Shown here in pieces: positions 7,353-14,966 of a DNA stretch of 15,105 nucleotides. The notes beneath the pieces are model-generated. The model did no database searches. It saw only the letters and a program-made list of their open reading frames with translations, and had not been told where the DNA came from. The DNA is from Phycisphaerae bacterium (GTDB taxonomy: Bacteria; Planctomycetota; Phycisphaerae; Phycisphaerales; SM1A02), in the NCBI GenBank assembly GCA_002690755.1, contig NZFT01000062.1, positions 9,978 to 25,082 of the forward strand, given 5' to 3'. The translations under genes were made by a program, and so were the position numbers. The stretch's first letter is position 1. Each line of letters starts with the position of its first letter.

Positions 7353-8873
7353 ATGAATCACCGACGCCCCCACGGAAGTCGCCCCTCCGGTCCGAGCGGT
7401 GGACGAGGACGACACCGAGACCATGGTCGGGACGATCGGTTCGCGTCACCTCCGCCGCGGGTCGACGGCCCTCGGGACCGCGTCCACGAGCGACTCGTGA
7501 AGCTCGTCCAGAGGTTCCCCGAACTTCCGCTCGGCAGCGTCGACACCCGCGGGCTGGAACCGCGCGACGCGGCGTTCGCACGTGCCCTCGAGTCCGCGGT
7601 GCTCGAACGCTGGATGACCCTCGAAGCCATCATCTGCTCCCAACTCGACCGGGGATGGCCGACGCTGCAACCCGCGGTCCGCGCCGCCCTGCTGACCGGC
7701 GCCGCGGAGATTCTCCTGCTCGACAGCGTCCCGGATCACGCCGCGATCAACGAGACGGTCGGACGGGTCCGTCGCAACCTTCATCAGGCGGTGGCGGGAC
7801 TCGTCAACGCCGTGCTGCGAAAGATCGCGGCGCTCCGCCTCGAGACGCTCGCGGCGGATGATCCCGAGGCCGCCGAACTCCGTACTGCGCGAAACGGACT
7901 TCCCCTCGCCGACGGACGGGTGATCCGACTTTCGGAACCCGTGTTCGCGGAGGAGGAGGTCGCCCGCCTCGGTGAACAGACCAGTCACGGCGATGATCTG
8001 GTGATCCACTGGATCGCGGCCCATGGCTTCGCCAGGACCCGCGAACTGTGCCTCCACGATCTGGTTCGTCCGCCGATCTGCGCGACCGCGACCGACCCCG
8101 AGACGTTGCGTTCCGAAGCGGACGGAGAAGGCCCCCTGGTCGCCCACGAACGCGCCGGATTCTTCGTCCTCGATCCCGCCAAGGTGAACGTCCGTTCGTT
8201 TCTCGCCGACCACCCCGGAAGCCGCATTCAGGATCCCGCGAGCGCGGAACCGGTCGCCGGCGCCACCGGACTCGAACCGACCGTGATCCTCGACTATTGC
8301 GCGGGTCGAGGCACCAAGACGAAACAACTCGCTGACGCCTTCCCCGAGGCCAGAATCCTCGCCACCGAGATCGATCCGCTGCGTTTCACCGATCTGGAGC
8401 GGACCTTCGAAGGTCACCCGACCGTGGAAGTGGTTCGCCCGGAGGCGTTGAAGGACGTGATCGGACGCGTGGACCTGCTCGCCCTCGACGTCCCCTGCAC
8501 GAACACCGGCGTCCTTCCCCGACGTCCCGAAGCGAAATATCGCTTCAGCCGCGACTCCCTCGCCTCGATCGCGACCCTGCAGCGGAAGATCGTGCGGGAG
8601 ACCAAGCCGTTTCTCGCACCGGGCGGGGCGATCCTCTTCTCGACCTGCAGCCTCGAACCGACCGAGAACCGGCGGATGGTCGCGTGGATGGAACGACGAT
8701 TCGGTCTCGAGTCCAGGCACGCCTCCCAGCGATTTCCCGCCGGTCGGCCCGGTGATCCCCCCACCGCGATCCACGACGGCAGTTTTCACGCGGTTCTCGT
8801 GGACACCGAACGCCCGGGAAGCGACGACGCCGACGAGATGACCGACGCCGAGCTGATGCCGGACCTGAGTTGA
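7353..8873 (+). CDS. rsmB: RsmB/Sun-type 16S rRNA m5C methyltransferase
   Basis: A SAM-dependent RNA (cytosine-5)-methyltransferase of the NOL1/NOP2/Sun family; RsmB acts at C967 of 16S rRNA in E. coli. The protein has 506 residues. The first 40 or so are Arg/Gly/His-rich and probably disordered. A NusB-like helical RNA-binding domain covers about 41-165, with VPDHAAINETVGRVRR and GLVNAVLRKI typical of RsmB. The Rossmann catalytic domain begins near 305: motif I is ILDYCAGRGTKTKQLA (312-327), DVPCTNTGVLPRRP with C382 is motif IV, and FSTCSLEPTEN with C432 is motif VI. Both catalytic-site cysteines are present. The start lies four bases after metK with no Shine-Dalgarno, which suggests coupling to metK translation or a later start. 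The target base is inferred from the family. Confidence 0.9.
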   Translation: MNHRRPHGSRPSGPSGGRGRHRDHGRDDRFASPPPRVDGPRDRVHERLVKLVQRFPELPLGSVDTRGLEPRDAAFARALESAVLERWMTLEAIICSQLDRGWPTLQPAVRAALLTGAAEILLLDSVPDHAAINETVGRVRRNLHQAVAGLVNAVLRKIAALRLETLAADDPEAAELRTARNGLPLADGRVIRLSEPVFAEEEVARLGEQTSHGDDLVIHWIAAHGFARTRELCLHDLVRPPICATATDPETLRSEADGEGPLVAHERAGFFVLDPAKVNVRSFLADHPGSRIQDPASAEPVAGATGLEPTVILDYCAGRGTKTKQLADAFPEARILATEIDPLRFTDLERTFEGHPTVEVVRPEALKDVIGRVDLLALDVPCTNTGVLPRRPEAKYRFSRDSLASIATLQRKIVRETKPFLAPGGAILFSTCSLEPTENRRMVAWMERRFGLESRHASQRFPAGRPGDPPTAIHDGSFHAVLVDTERPGSDDADEMTDAELMPDLS

Positions 8874-8994
8874 CCTCGAATGGGTCATCCGTTTTCCGAA
8901 CCGGACGCGAAATCCGAACGGGAGGATGGTACGATCGTCGGATTATCCCGCGTGGCGTCCGCCGCGCGAGCACCGACCCGGTGGAGCTCTGAAC
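8874..8994 (+). other. Gap between rsmB and the EIIA gene
   Basis: About 120 bases. A TACGAT hexamer at 8930-8935 resembles a -10 but has no -35 partner, so an internal promoter is possible but not supported. The EIIA frame is open from an ATG at 8926, but that ATG follows GGAGG without a spacer, and the 23 extra residues show no family likeness. No hairpin with a T run is visible. Confidence 0.35.
8983..8986 (+). promoter_or_regulatory. Ribosome binding site that sets a GTG start for the EIIA gene
   Basis: GGAG with an eight-base spacer before the GTG at 8995. It supports the short form of the protein, which then begins in the first strand of the EIIA fold. Confidence 0.65.
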
Positions 8995-9468
8995 GTGGCC
9001 TTCGAACTCTCCTCCATCCTGAAGCCCGAACTCATCAAGGTGCCGCTCGAGGGCGATTCCAAGCGGGCGGCGATCGATGAACTGTGCGACCTCGTCTGCA
9101 CCTCGTCGTCGGTGACCGATCCGGACAACTTCCGCAAGGCGGTCTGGGAACGCGAAGGCCAGCGGTCGACGGGCATCGGCGAAGGTCTCGCCATCCCGCA
9201 CGGCAAATGTCCGGGCGTCCGAGAGATCACGATGAGCATCGGCATTCCCCGAACGCCGCTGGAATTCGAAGCGATCGACGGGGAACCGGTCCGGATGCTC
9301 GTGCTCCTCGCGAGCCCCGCGGATCGCATCGCCGATCACATCCAGGCCCTCGGTCGCATCAGCAAGTTCATGTCGGACCCGTCGGTGCGAAGCCGCGCGT
9401 ACTCGGCCGACTGCAGCGAGGATCTCTATCAGCTCCTCGCCGGCCTCGACGCCGCGGCGCGGGCCTGA
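8995..9468 (+). CDS. PTS EIIA domain protein, fructose/PtsN type
   Basis: A 157-residue stand-alone EIIA domain of the fructose/mannitol/PtsN family. Such proteins are phosphorylated on one histidine by HPr or NPr and act in sugar uptake or, for PtsN, in regulation of nitrogen, potassium or stress responses. The protein begins MAFELSSILKPELI. The active-site block GIGEGLAIPHGK has the phospho-acceptor at H69. The conserved LLASPADRIADHIQALGRIS block lies at about 105-123. The GTG start is supported by GGAG eight bases upstream. No EIIB or EIIC gene is visible here, so a regulatory role like PtsN is more likely than sugar transport, but this is inference. It lies last in the run metK-rsmB-EIIA and converges with the polyferredoxin gene. 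Confidence 0.88.
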   Translation: MAFELSSILKPELIKVPLEGDSKRAAIDELCDLVCTSSSVTDPDNFRKAVWEREGQRSTGIGEGLAIPHGKCPGVREITMSIGIPRTPLEFEAIDGEPVRMLVLLASPADRIADHIQALGRISKFMSDPSVRSRAYSADCSEDLYQLLAGLDAAARA

Positions 9469-9540
9469 AACGAGCGAACTCGCGACGCTGCTCCGATCGA
9501 AGCGCCTTCATCTTCGGAAGACGACCCCCGATCGGGGCCT
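9469..9540. terminator. Convergent intergenic region with possible bidirectional hairpin
   Basis: 72 bases lie between two convergent stop codons. A perfect 12-base palindrome CCCCGATCGGGG (9526-9537) can fold as a four-base-pair stem with a GATC loop, and TCTTCGGAAGA (9511-9521) is a second small dyad. Neither has a T run, so neither is a textbook intrinsic terminator. Location is the main argument. Confidence 0.3.
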
Positions 9541-11622
9541 TCAGAACCCCGGTGGACGCGCGGGGCCCACGGTCGGCGTCGGGAACGCCGGACGTTCGCC
9601 GGCTTCCTCGCCACCCGCCACCTCCCACAGACGAAGCGCTTCGGCCAAGGCCGCCTCCGCGGCCATCATCGAGCCTCGTTCGTAGAGCAGCAGGGCGAAG
9701 TGGTGGCGAAGCTGCCAGTCGTCCGGCACCAGCGCGACGGCCTTCCGCATCGCGATCTCCGCTCGTTCGAAGTCGCCCGACTTCGCCCGCGCCAACGCGA
9801 GCGCCCGAAGGGCGTTCGGGTTCTCCGGCTCGATCAGCAGCGTGCGTTCGGTGATTTCGGCGCTCTCCAGCCACCCTTCGGGGCCCCCGTGATCCACCAG
9901 CAGCACCGCGAGTCGACGGAGCGGGAGAAGCGATTCGGGCATCGCCTCGACGCCGGCCCGGGCTTCTTCGATCGCGGATTCCGTCGACAACTGCTCGAAT
10001 CGCCACATCACGCGTTCGTCGCGGAGTCGCATCCAGCTCGGATGTCGATCGAGCACATCGCCGTACCAGGCGTCGACGACCCGCGGATCCTGCACCCGAA
10101 GCAGTCGGCTGCGTCCCATCGCGAGGTCCTCGGTCATGCCGAGTCGTTCCACGGTGTCGTCGAGCTCCGCGGCCGCGTCGTCGAAACGCCCCATCGCCGA
10201 GAGCAACCAGGCCTTCCGAACCGAGATCATCTCGCGATACGCGGGGATCGGCGACCACCCGCCGTCACCGATGAAGGCGGCGCGGTCGTACCACTCCAGA
10301 CTCGTCTCCGCATCGGCCATCATGTCCGACTCGGGCACCACGTAGCCCTCCGAGAAGACGATCGAGGGCGGGATCAGGACGCGGTCGTCATAACGGAACG
10401 CCACCGCGGCGGCGATGTTCGCGGTGCCCAGCCAGCCGGAGAATCCCATCAGCAGCACCGCGAACACCAGCAGTCCGCCGCCCGCGGGCCGCAGTCGGCC
10501 GTCTCGCTTCAGCGGCGTGCGATGCAGCGAGGCGTTCCGGTCGCGAACCACTCGCCAGGCCTTCCAGACGATCCACGTGCCGCAGGCCGCGGTGCCGCTC
10601 GCGAAGAGGAGCGGCAGCGAATACGCCCCGCGGATCGAGAGGAGAAGGCCCACCGCGATGACGGCGAACACGATCTCCTCGGGCCAGGACAGGTCGAACT
10701 TCGGCTTGAGCTTTCCGGAGGCGACCGCCGCCTCCCGTTGATCCGAACCGATCATGATCGCGGGTTTTCCCAGCCCGAGGTAGAGGGCGTCCTCGGGGCA
10801 GACCGTCACACAGTCGAGACACTTCATGCATCCGGGGTCGACCACCGTGCCGAACGACTCGATCTCCTGATGGACCTTGACGTTGCTCGTGCATGCCGCG
10901 GTGCACACCCCGCAATGCTGGCAGGAGTCCTCCCGCACCCTGATCCGGACCGGGGCCACCTGTTCGGCGGGTGCGAAGAAGCCCCCGTACGGACAGGCGT
11001 AGGTGCAGTAGCCCTTCATGCCGAGGAGATAGATGGTCAGGAAACCGCAGACGAGGAGGAATGGAATCGCCATCATCAAGCCCGGGAAGGTGGCCCAGAA
11101 GTTCGTGGTGGTCGCCTCGAACGACCACCCCGGCCACTTGGGCGCATTCTCGATCCACGGTGCCACGATGAAGCGATGGGCGACGGGCCAGACGAACATG
11201 TAGAGGGCCAGCGCGAGCGGCATCAATCTCAGAAGCCGGGATCGGAACGGGCGTGGTCGGATGTTGACCTTGTCCAGCAGGCGGCCGCACCAATCCTGCA
11301 GAAGCATGATGTGACAGCCCCAACCGCAGAAGAATCGGCCGAGGATCATGGTCGAGCCGATCGCCACCACGAAGAAGATGAACCCGACCGTGATCACCCC
11401 GGTCTGGACGGTCTTGATCGACTCGCTCGGCTCGATCGGCGCCACCGTGGTGCCCGTGATCAGCCACTGGACCACATGGGCGATGATCAGGACCTGAATG
11501 AAGATGAGCACGGCGAAACGCCACCGCTCCATGCGGCTTCCGCCCGCCCGGCGCCGGGGTCGGGCCCGTTCCCGACGGGGTTCGGGAATCAAGGGCAGGG
11601 ATACCGCTGGGGACGTCTTCAT
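9541..11622 (-). CDS. Membrane polyferredoxin (NapH/CcoG-like) with C-terminal TPR region
   Basis: A 693-residue multi-pass membrane iron-sulfur protein. After a basic N-terminus, likely helices lie near 36-55, 78-97, 131-149, 183-202, 316-352 and 382-400. The cysteine motifs follow the NapH/CcoG pattern: [15 protein letters not shown] (C99, C103, C112), then [12 protein letters not shown] (C206, C210), then a two-cluster ferredoxin domain with [11 protein letters not shown] (234-244) and [11 protein letters not shown] (265-275). The last 290 or so residues are soluble; the part from about 500 on has helical repeats of TPR character, such as [28 protein letters not shown] split around 630-657. 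Family members pass electrons in quinol oxidation or serve oxidase copper assembly; this one's partner is unknown and no nap or cco genes are near. The ATG at 11622 has only a weak ribosome binding site; M31 at 11532, preceded by GGAAG, is an alternative. Confidence 0.85.
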   Translation of the reverse strand: MKTSPAVSLPLIPEPRRERARPRRRAGGSRMERWRFAVLIFIQVLIIAHVVQWLITGTTVAPIEPSESIKTVQTGVITVGFIFFVVAIGSTMILGRFFCGWGCHIMLLQDWCGRLLDKVNIRPRPFRSRLLRLMPLALALYMFVWPVAHRFIVAPWIENAPKWPGWSFEATTTNFWATFPGLMMAIPFLLVCGFLTIYLLGMKGYCTYACPYGGFFAPAEQVAPVRIRVREDSCQHCGVCTAACTSNVKVHQEIESFGTVVDPGCMKCLDCVTVCPEDALYLGLGKPAIMIGSDQREAAVASGKLKPKFDLSWPEEIVFAVIAVGLLLSIRGAYSLPLLFASGTAACGTWIVWKAWRVVRDRNASLHRTPLKRDGRLRPAGGGLLVFAVLLMGFSGWLGTANIAAAVAFRYDDRVLIPPSIVFSEGYVVPESDMMADAETSLEWYDRAAFIGDGGWSPIPAYREMISVRKAWLLSAMGRFDDAAAELDDTVERLGMTEDLAMGRSRLLRVQDPRVVDAWYGDVLDRHPSWMRLRDERVMWRFEQLSTESAIEEARAGVEAMPESLLPLRRLAVLLVDHGGPEGWLESAEITERTLLIEPENPNALRALALARAKSGDFERAEIAMRKAVALVPDDWQLRHHFALLLYERGSMMAAEAALAEALRLWEVAGGEEAGERPAFPTPTVGPARPPGF

Positions 11623-11691
11623 GGCTTCATGCTATGTCGGTGCATCACGGAGATGAACTGTACTTGGACGTTGGAACCGTATACTCGTCGC
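11623..11691. promoter_or_regulatory. Divergent promoter region of polyferredoxin and J-protein
   Basis: Only 69 bases separate the two start codons. On the plus strand TATACT (11680-11685) is a good -10 element, ending six bases before the J-protein ATG at 11692. No convincing -35 is seen; TTGGAC is present but only ten bases away. If this -10 is real, transcription would begin at or beside the ATG, giving a leaderless or nearly leaderless mRNA. No CIRCE element is visible. No promoter could be assigned to the polyferredoxin gene. Confidence 0.4.
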
Positions 11692-12669
11692 ATGGCCGAT
11701 CCCCGAGATCATTATGAGGTGCTTGGTGTCCCGCGAGGCGCCTCGGAGGACGAAATCAAATCCGCCCATCGTCGGCTGGCGAGGGAGCACCACCCCGACC
11801 TCAACAAGTCCGACGGTGCCGCGGAACGCTTCAACGAGGTCCAGCTCGCCTACGACGTGCTGTCCGACACCGAAAAACGGGCCCAATACGACCGATTCGG
11901 CCACGCCGGTGCCAACACGCCCCCATCCGGTGCGGGTGGTGCCGGGAACTGGCAGGATCTCTCGCCCGATGACTTCGAATCGATCTTCGGAGAATCGTTC
12001 GGTCGACGCGGCCGCTCCACCGGCGGCGGTGGCGGCGGGTTCGGCGGCTTCGGTGGTTTCGGCGGCTTCGGCGGCGGCGAAACGCAGGGCGGCCCGACCA
12101 GGGGCCGTGACATCGAATCCGAACTCGAGATCGGTTTCGCCGCGTCGGTGTTCGGCGGGATGGAGACCATTCGAATGGGGAGCCCCGAGGGCGAACCGGT
12201 CTCCATCGACGTCCGCATCCCGCCCGGCGTCCAGTCCGGAAGCACCTTGCGGGTCCGCGGAAAGGGCCGCGTGGGATCCCGGGGCGGACCGCAGGGCGAC
12301 CTGCTCCTGCAGATCAAGGTCGGCAAGCACCCGTGGTTCACCCGGGACGGACTCGACCTCAGCATCGTGGTGCCGATCACCATCGTGGAAGCCACCCTCG
12401 GTGGCGAGGTCACGGTGCCGCTGATGAAGGGAACCGCGACACTGCGGATCCCGCCCGGCGTCCGCAGCGGTGCGAAGCTCCGCCTCAAGGGCAAGGGCAT
12501 CGTCGACGCGAAGGCGCGGGCCGGTGATCTCTACGCGGTGCTGGAAATCGTCGCGCCGAAGGCCGACGAACTCGCCGAAGACGACCGCGAGACCCTGACC
12601 TCGCTCGGGGAACGACTTCCGAATCCAAGATCCCTCGTCGCGTGGGCGGGGGAGATCCCGAACGACTGA
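11692..12669 (+). CDS. DnaJ-family co-chaperone without zinc finger (class B, CbpA-like)
   Basis: A 325-residue Hsp40 that would stimulate the ATPase of DnaK and deliver client proteins in the cytoplasm. The J-domain covers about 6-70 with the essential HPD at 34-36 (EHHPDLNK) and [17 protein letters not shown] at 54-70. A Gly/Phe-rich linker follows (about 78-135), including four GGFGGF-like units. Two beta-rich client-binding domains occupy about 139-290 ([19 protein letters not shown] and its repeat [19 protein letters not shown]). No CxxCxGxG zinc motifs occur, so this is class B (CbpA/DnaJB type) and not DnaJ itself. No dnaK or grpE is near. I chose the ATG at 11692 because the protein then begins [13 protein letters not shown]; an ATG at 11653 adds 13 unrelated residues. 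There is no Shine-Dalgarno. Confidence 0.93.
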   Translation: MADPRDHYEVLGVPRGASEDEIKSAHRRLAREHHPDLNKSDGAAERFNEVQLAYDVLSDTEKRAQYDRFGHAGANTPPSGAGGAGNWQDLSPDDFESIFGESFGRRGRSTGGGGGGFGGFGGFGGFGGGETQGGPTRGRDIESELEIGFAASVFGGMETIRMGSPEGEPVSIDVRIPPGVQSGSTLRVRGKGRVGSRGGPQGDLLLQIKVGKHPWFTRDGLDLSIVVPITIVEATLGGEVTVPLMKGTATLRIPPGVRSGAKLRLKGKGIVDAKARAGDLYAVLEIVAPKADELAEDDRETLTSLGERLPNPRSLVAWAGEIPND

Positions 12670-12746
12670 GTCACCAGGGCCGCGACCCCCGCCGAACGAC
12701 GAGCGCCCCCGCCTCCCGTCCACGCACGCACGCAAGGAATCGACCG
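12670..12746 (+). other. Gap between J-protein and membrane protein genes
   Basis: A 77-base GC-rich gap without a T-run hairpin. It contains a short ACGC tandem (about 12721-12733) just before the next ribosome binding site. Co-transcription of the two genes is plausible. Confidence 0.35.
12734..12739 (+). promoter_or_regulatory. Ribosome binding site of the membrane protein gene
   Basis: AAGGAA with a seven-base spacer before the ATG at 12747. It decides that start over an open frame reaching back to 12642 inside the J-protein gene. Confidence 0.65.
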
Positions 12747-13712
12747 ATGCCCGACATCATTCCCGATCCCGGCCCGGGCGCCCGTCGACGCACCGCGGCG
12801 ACCACCGGTCGCCGAGGCGTCAAGGACCTCAGCGGCAACGCGGTCGATCGAGGCACGACCCGGGTCGACGACCCGGCCCGGGACGGCGTTCGAATCGCGG
12901 TCATCGCGTTCACGACCCTCGCCGCCGGACTCGGCATGCTGGTGCTCGGCTGGATGGCCGAACGCGCGGGCATCGAGGCCTGGCTCGGCATGGGTGAATT
13001 CGCGCGACCGATCGGCGGGACGGTGGTGACCGGTGCTCGCATGCCGGGCACGATGATCCAGGCGCTCTACGAGGCCGGCGTCGTCGAGCCGCTCTTCTTC
13101 GCCGCGGCGATGGCCCTCCTCATTCCGCCCATCGCGGGGATCGTCGCGGCCCGTCCGCTCCGACCGGGCCTCGCCGCGCCGACCGCGGCCGCCCGAATCG
13201 CCGCCGGCATCGCCGCCGCCCTCGTGGTGGCCGCCGACGTGGCGATCGTCGCGGTCACCATGTCGACGATCCGACCGACCGTCGATGACGTGGTGATCGG
13301 CGACGATGCGTGGCTCGATGCGATCCGCAACGTCGCCGCGGCTGACACCGTCGCCGCGATGCTCGCGATCCTGCTCGCGGTGCTCGTGTTCCGAATGCCG
13401 CTGGACCGCTGGGCCCGTGGACTCGTCGGCGCGATCGCGATCACCGCGGCGGTCCTCTCGACCGGGACCGCTGCCGCAAGCGCCGGCACCCTCGACTTCC
13501 TGCAGTCCGAACGACCCGTGGTGATCCCCGACGGCTGGACGGGCGGAACCTCGCTCGATCTGGGCCGGACGCCGGACGGCGGCATGGCTTCGATCGACCG
13601 GAGTCTCGACGCCGCGCCGGTCGTCTCCCGACGCATCTCGCGCGTCGAGCGGGTCACCATGCCGGGCACGATGTCGATCGCGGAGCTCGTCTCCGCACCC
13701 GTTCCCGATTGA
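12747..13712 (+). CDS. Multi-pass membrane protein of unknown function
   Basis: I do not recognise this 321-residue protein. The first 45 or so residues are hydrophilic and Arg/Asp-rich and likely cytoplasmic. Hydrophobic segments lie near 49-70, 114-135, 150-173, 199-215 and 225-246, giving perhaps five membrane helices. The last 75 residues are soluble, with QSERPVVIPDGWTGG (253-267) near their start, and end ELVSAPVPD. It is very Ala-rich, with no cysteine or histidine cluster or known catalytic motif that I can see. The start is fixed by a good ribosome binding site. It follows the J-protein gene by 77 bases and its TGA abuts the stop of the convergent PH-domain gene. A membrane-stress role next to a chaperone would be a guess only. 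Confidence 0.8.
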   Translation: MPDIIPDPGPGARRRTAATTGRRGVKDLSGNAVDRGTTRVDDPARDGVRIAVIAFTTLAAGLGMLVLGWMAERAGIEAWLGMGEFARPIGGTVVTGARMPGTMIQALYEAGVVEPLFFAAAMALLIPPIAGIVAARPLRPGLAAPTAAARIAAGIAAALVVAADVAIVAVTMSTIRPTVDDVVIGDDAWLDAIRNVAAADTVAAMLAILLAVLVFRMPLDRWARGLVGAIAITAAVLSTGTAAASAGTLDFLQSERPVVIPDGWTGGTSLDLGRTPDGGMASIDRSLDAAPVVSRRISRVERVTMPGTMSIAELVSAPVPD

Positions 13713-13715
13713 TCA
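13710..13715. other. Abutting convergent stop codons in TGATCA
   Basis: The palindrome TGATCA holds the TGA of the plus-strand membrane protein (13710-13712) and the TGA of the minus-strand PH-domain gene (13715-13713). There is no intergenic base between the genes, so any terminator for either must lie inside the other's coding region. Confidence 0.9.
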
Positions 13716-14309
13716 CACCCCGCCGGGCCCGCGACCGTATCGATCGATCGCCTGCGTGACGGCCTGATGCACCGCGAACGGATCGTCGACCGCCTCCCAG
13801 AGCGCGTCGAGCGTTCCCGTGCCCGCGGTGGCGAAGGCGACGGTTCCAAGACCGAAGAGACGCTCCCGGACCAGGCGGAGCACCGAGGTCTGCTGGATCC
13901 GGTCGAGTCGCGCCTCGAAGACGTCGACCTGGAAGATCCCGCGACGACGGATCACGCGACGATCGGTGAGCACGTAGAGCCGATTCATCCAGTCGAGAAA
14001 CTGCCAGACCAGCCGGATGCCCGCCAGCAGCAGTCCGAGTCCGAAGGCCTGTGATTCCGTCCAGCCCGTCCACTCGAACCGCGCGCCCCACGCCAGCGCG
14101 AAGACCATGCCCGCGATGACCCCGAGGGCCCCGAAGGACCAGAGTCCGACCATCCAAAGACTGGGGCGGACGACCATGAGCACGGTCTCACCGTCGGAGA
14201 GCAGCGACGCCACCGGCGCCGGCGGCGCCTCGATCGAGATCGACGCCTCCGCTTCACCCCCGAACGGGATCCGTGCCGGTCGATCGGTACTCGGTCGTTC
14301 GATGCTCAC
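13713..14309 (-). CDS. Bacterial PH-domain membrane protein (YdbS/DUF304 type)
   Basis: A 198-residue protein. An N-terminal hydrophilic stretch of about 40 residues is followed by two membrane helices (about 52-73 and 86-103) and a bacterial pleckstrin-homology domain. The typical core is YVLTDRRVIRRRGIF (112-126), then RLDRIQQTSVLR (134-145) and FGLGTVAFATAGT (152-164), the usual order of a bPH_2 domain. The function of these proteins is not well defined; some relatives are membrane-associated stress proteins. The GTG start (14309-14307) overlaps the hpt stop in GTGA, so it is translationally coupled to hpt. Its stop codon abuts that of the convergent gene. A link to purine salvage is not obvious; operon membership may be incidental. 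Confidence 0.87.
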   Translation of the reverse strand: MSIERPSTDRPARIPFGGEAEASISIEAPPAPVASLLSDGETVLMVVRPSLWMVGLWSFGALGVIAGMVFALAWGARFEWTGWTESQAFGLGLLLAGIRLVWQFLDWMNRLYVLTDRRVIRRRGIFQVDVFEARLDRIQQTSVLRLVRERLFGLGTVAFATAGTGTLDALWEAVDDPFAVHQAVTQAIDRYGRGPGGV

Positions 14310-14857
14310 TCCACGACCTCGGGCTTCAGCACCCCGATGAAGGGGAGGTTCCGGTAGAGACCGTCGTAGTCGAGTCCGTACCCGACCACGAACGCGTCCG
14401 GAATCTCGAAACCGATGAGATCCGGCCGGAGGTCGACCTCGTACCGAGACGGCTTGGCGAGCAGCACGCAGATCGTGACGCTCGCGGCGCCGCGTTCCCG
14501 AACCAATCCATCCAGGAGGCTCAGGGTGTTGCCGGTGTCGAAGATGTCGTCCACCAGGACGATGTGCTGACCGTCGAGGTTTTCCGGAACGGCACCTCGG
14601 ATCGTGGCCCCCCGTGATTCAGTGGTGGCGCCGGCGTAGCTGGAGACGGTGACCACGTCGAGTCGCATCTTCTGAGGAAGCTGGCGGATCAGGTCGGCGG
14701 TGAACACCAGACTTCCGGTGAGCACCGGCACCAGCACCACCGGTTCGTCGCGCTCGGCGAGCGGTGCCAGGCGACGCCCGAGTTCGGCGGCGATCTCCTC
14801 CACCCGGCGGGCGATCACGTCCGAGGCGAGCAGGATTTCCGAGAGTTCGTCTTGCAT
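14306..14857 (-). CDS. hpt: Hypoxanthine/guanine phosphoribosyltransferase
   Basis: A purine salvage enzyme that transfers the phosphoribosyl group of PRPP to hypoxanthine or guanine, giving IMP or GMP. The protein has 183 residues, normal for bacterial Hpt. The PRPP-binding motif VLVDDIFDTGNTL is at 100-112, with the acidic pair D103/D104. LVPVLTGSLVFTADL (42-56) holds the pyrophosphate-binding loop, VSSYAG (71-76) is in the flexible loop, and FVVGYGLDYDGLYRNLPFIG (156-175) is the purine-binding end typical of Hpt. The ATG at 14857 has only a weak ribosome binding site (GGGACGAG). It overlaps the downstream PH-domain gene by GTGA. Upstream, a hexanucleotide tandem repeat lies 17 bases from the start codon. 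Confidence 0.96.
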   Translation of the reverse strand: MQDELSEILLASDVIARRVEEIAAELGRRLAPLAERDEPVVLVPVLTGSLVFTADLIRQLPQKMRLDVVTVSSYAGATTESRGATIRGAVPENLDGQHIVLVDDIFDTGNTLSLLDGLVRERGAASVTICVLLAKPSRYEVDLRPDLIGFEIPDAFVVGYGLDYDGLYRNLPFIGVLKPEVVE

Positions 14858-14962
14858 GTCTCGTCCCAGCGTTCGGGGTCGGGGTCGGAGTCGGAGTCGG
14901 AGTCGGAGTCGGATGACGACACCGGATCACAAGCATCGCATGAACCGGATGAACCGGATGAA
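14858..14962 (-). other. gatB-hpt intergenic region dominated by tandem repeats
   Basis: A 105-base gap in which about half of the bases belong to the two tandem repeats listed separately. The remaining part has no T-run hairpin and no clear promoter pair; TTGTGA on the minus strand is the nearest -35-like hexamer but has no -10 at the right distance. gatB and hpt might therefore share a transcript. Confidence 0.4.
14875..14910. repeat. Hexanucleotide tandem repeat, six units of GGRGTC
   Basis: Two GGGGTC units (14875-14886) followed by four perfect GGAGTC units (14887-14910). It ends 17 bases before the hpt start codon, in the leader on the hpt side. Because the unit is six bases, change in copy number would alter leader length without touching a reading frame. 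Read in other frames it would give Ser-Asp or Pro-Thr dipeptide runs, which I take as chance. Confidence 0.9.
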
Positions 14963-14966
14963 TCAG
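14940..14966. repeat. Nine-base tandem repeat overlapping the gatB stop
   Basis: ATGAACCGG occurs twice in perfect tandem (14940-14948, 14949-14957), followed by a diverged third copy ATGAATCAG (14958-14966) that includes the gatB stop codon (TGA on the minus strand at 14965-14963). It looks like local duplication of the gatB 3' end. Confidence 0.8.

Noticed and set aside
8995..9468. EIIA gene as part of a sugar transport operon
   Set aside because: No EIIB, EIIC, HPr or enzyme I gene lies in the window, and its neighbours are metK and rsmB.
9700..11691. Upstream extension of the J-protein frame by about 660 codons
   Set aside because: The frame is antisense to the polyferredoxin gene. The true start at 11692 gives a canonical J-domain N-terminus.
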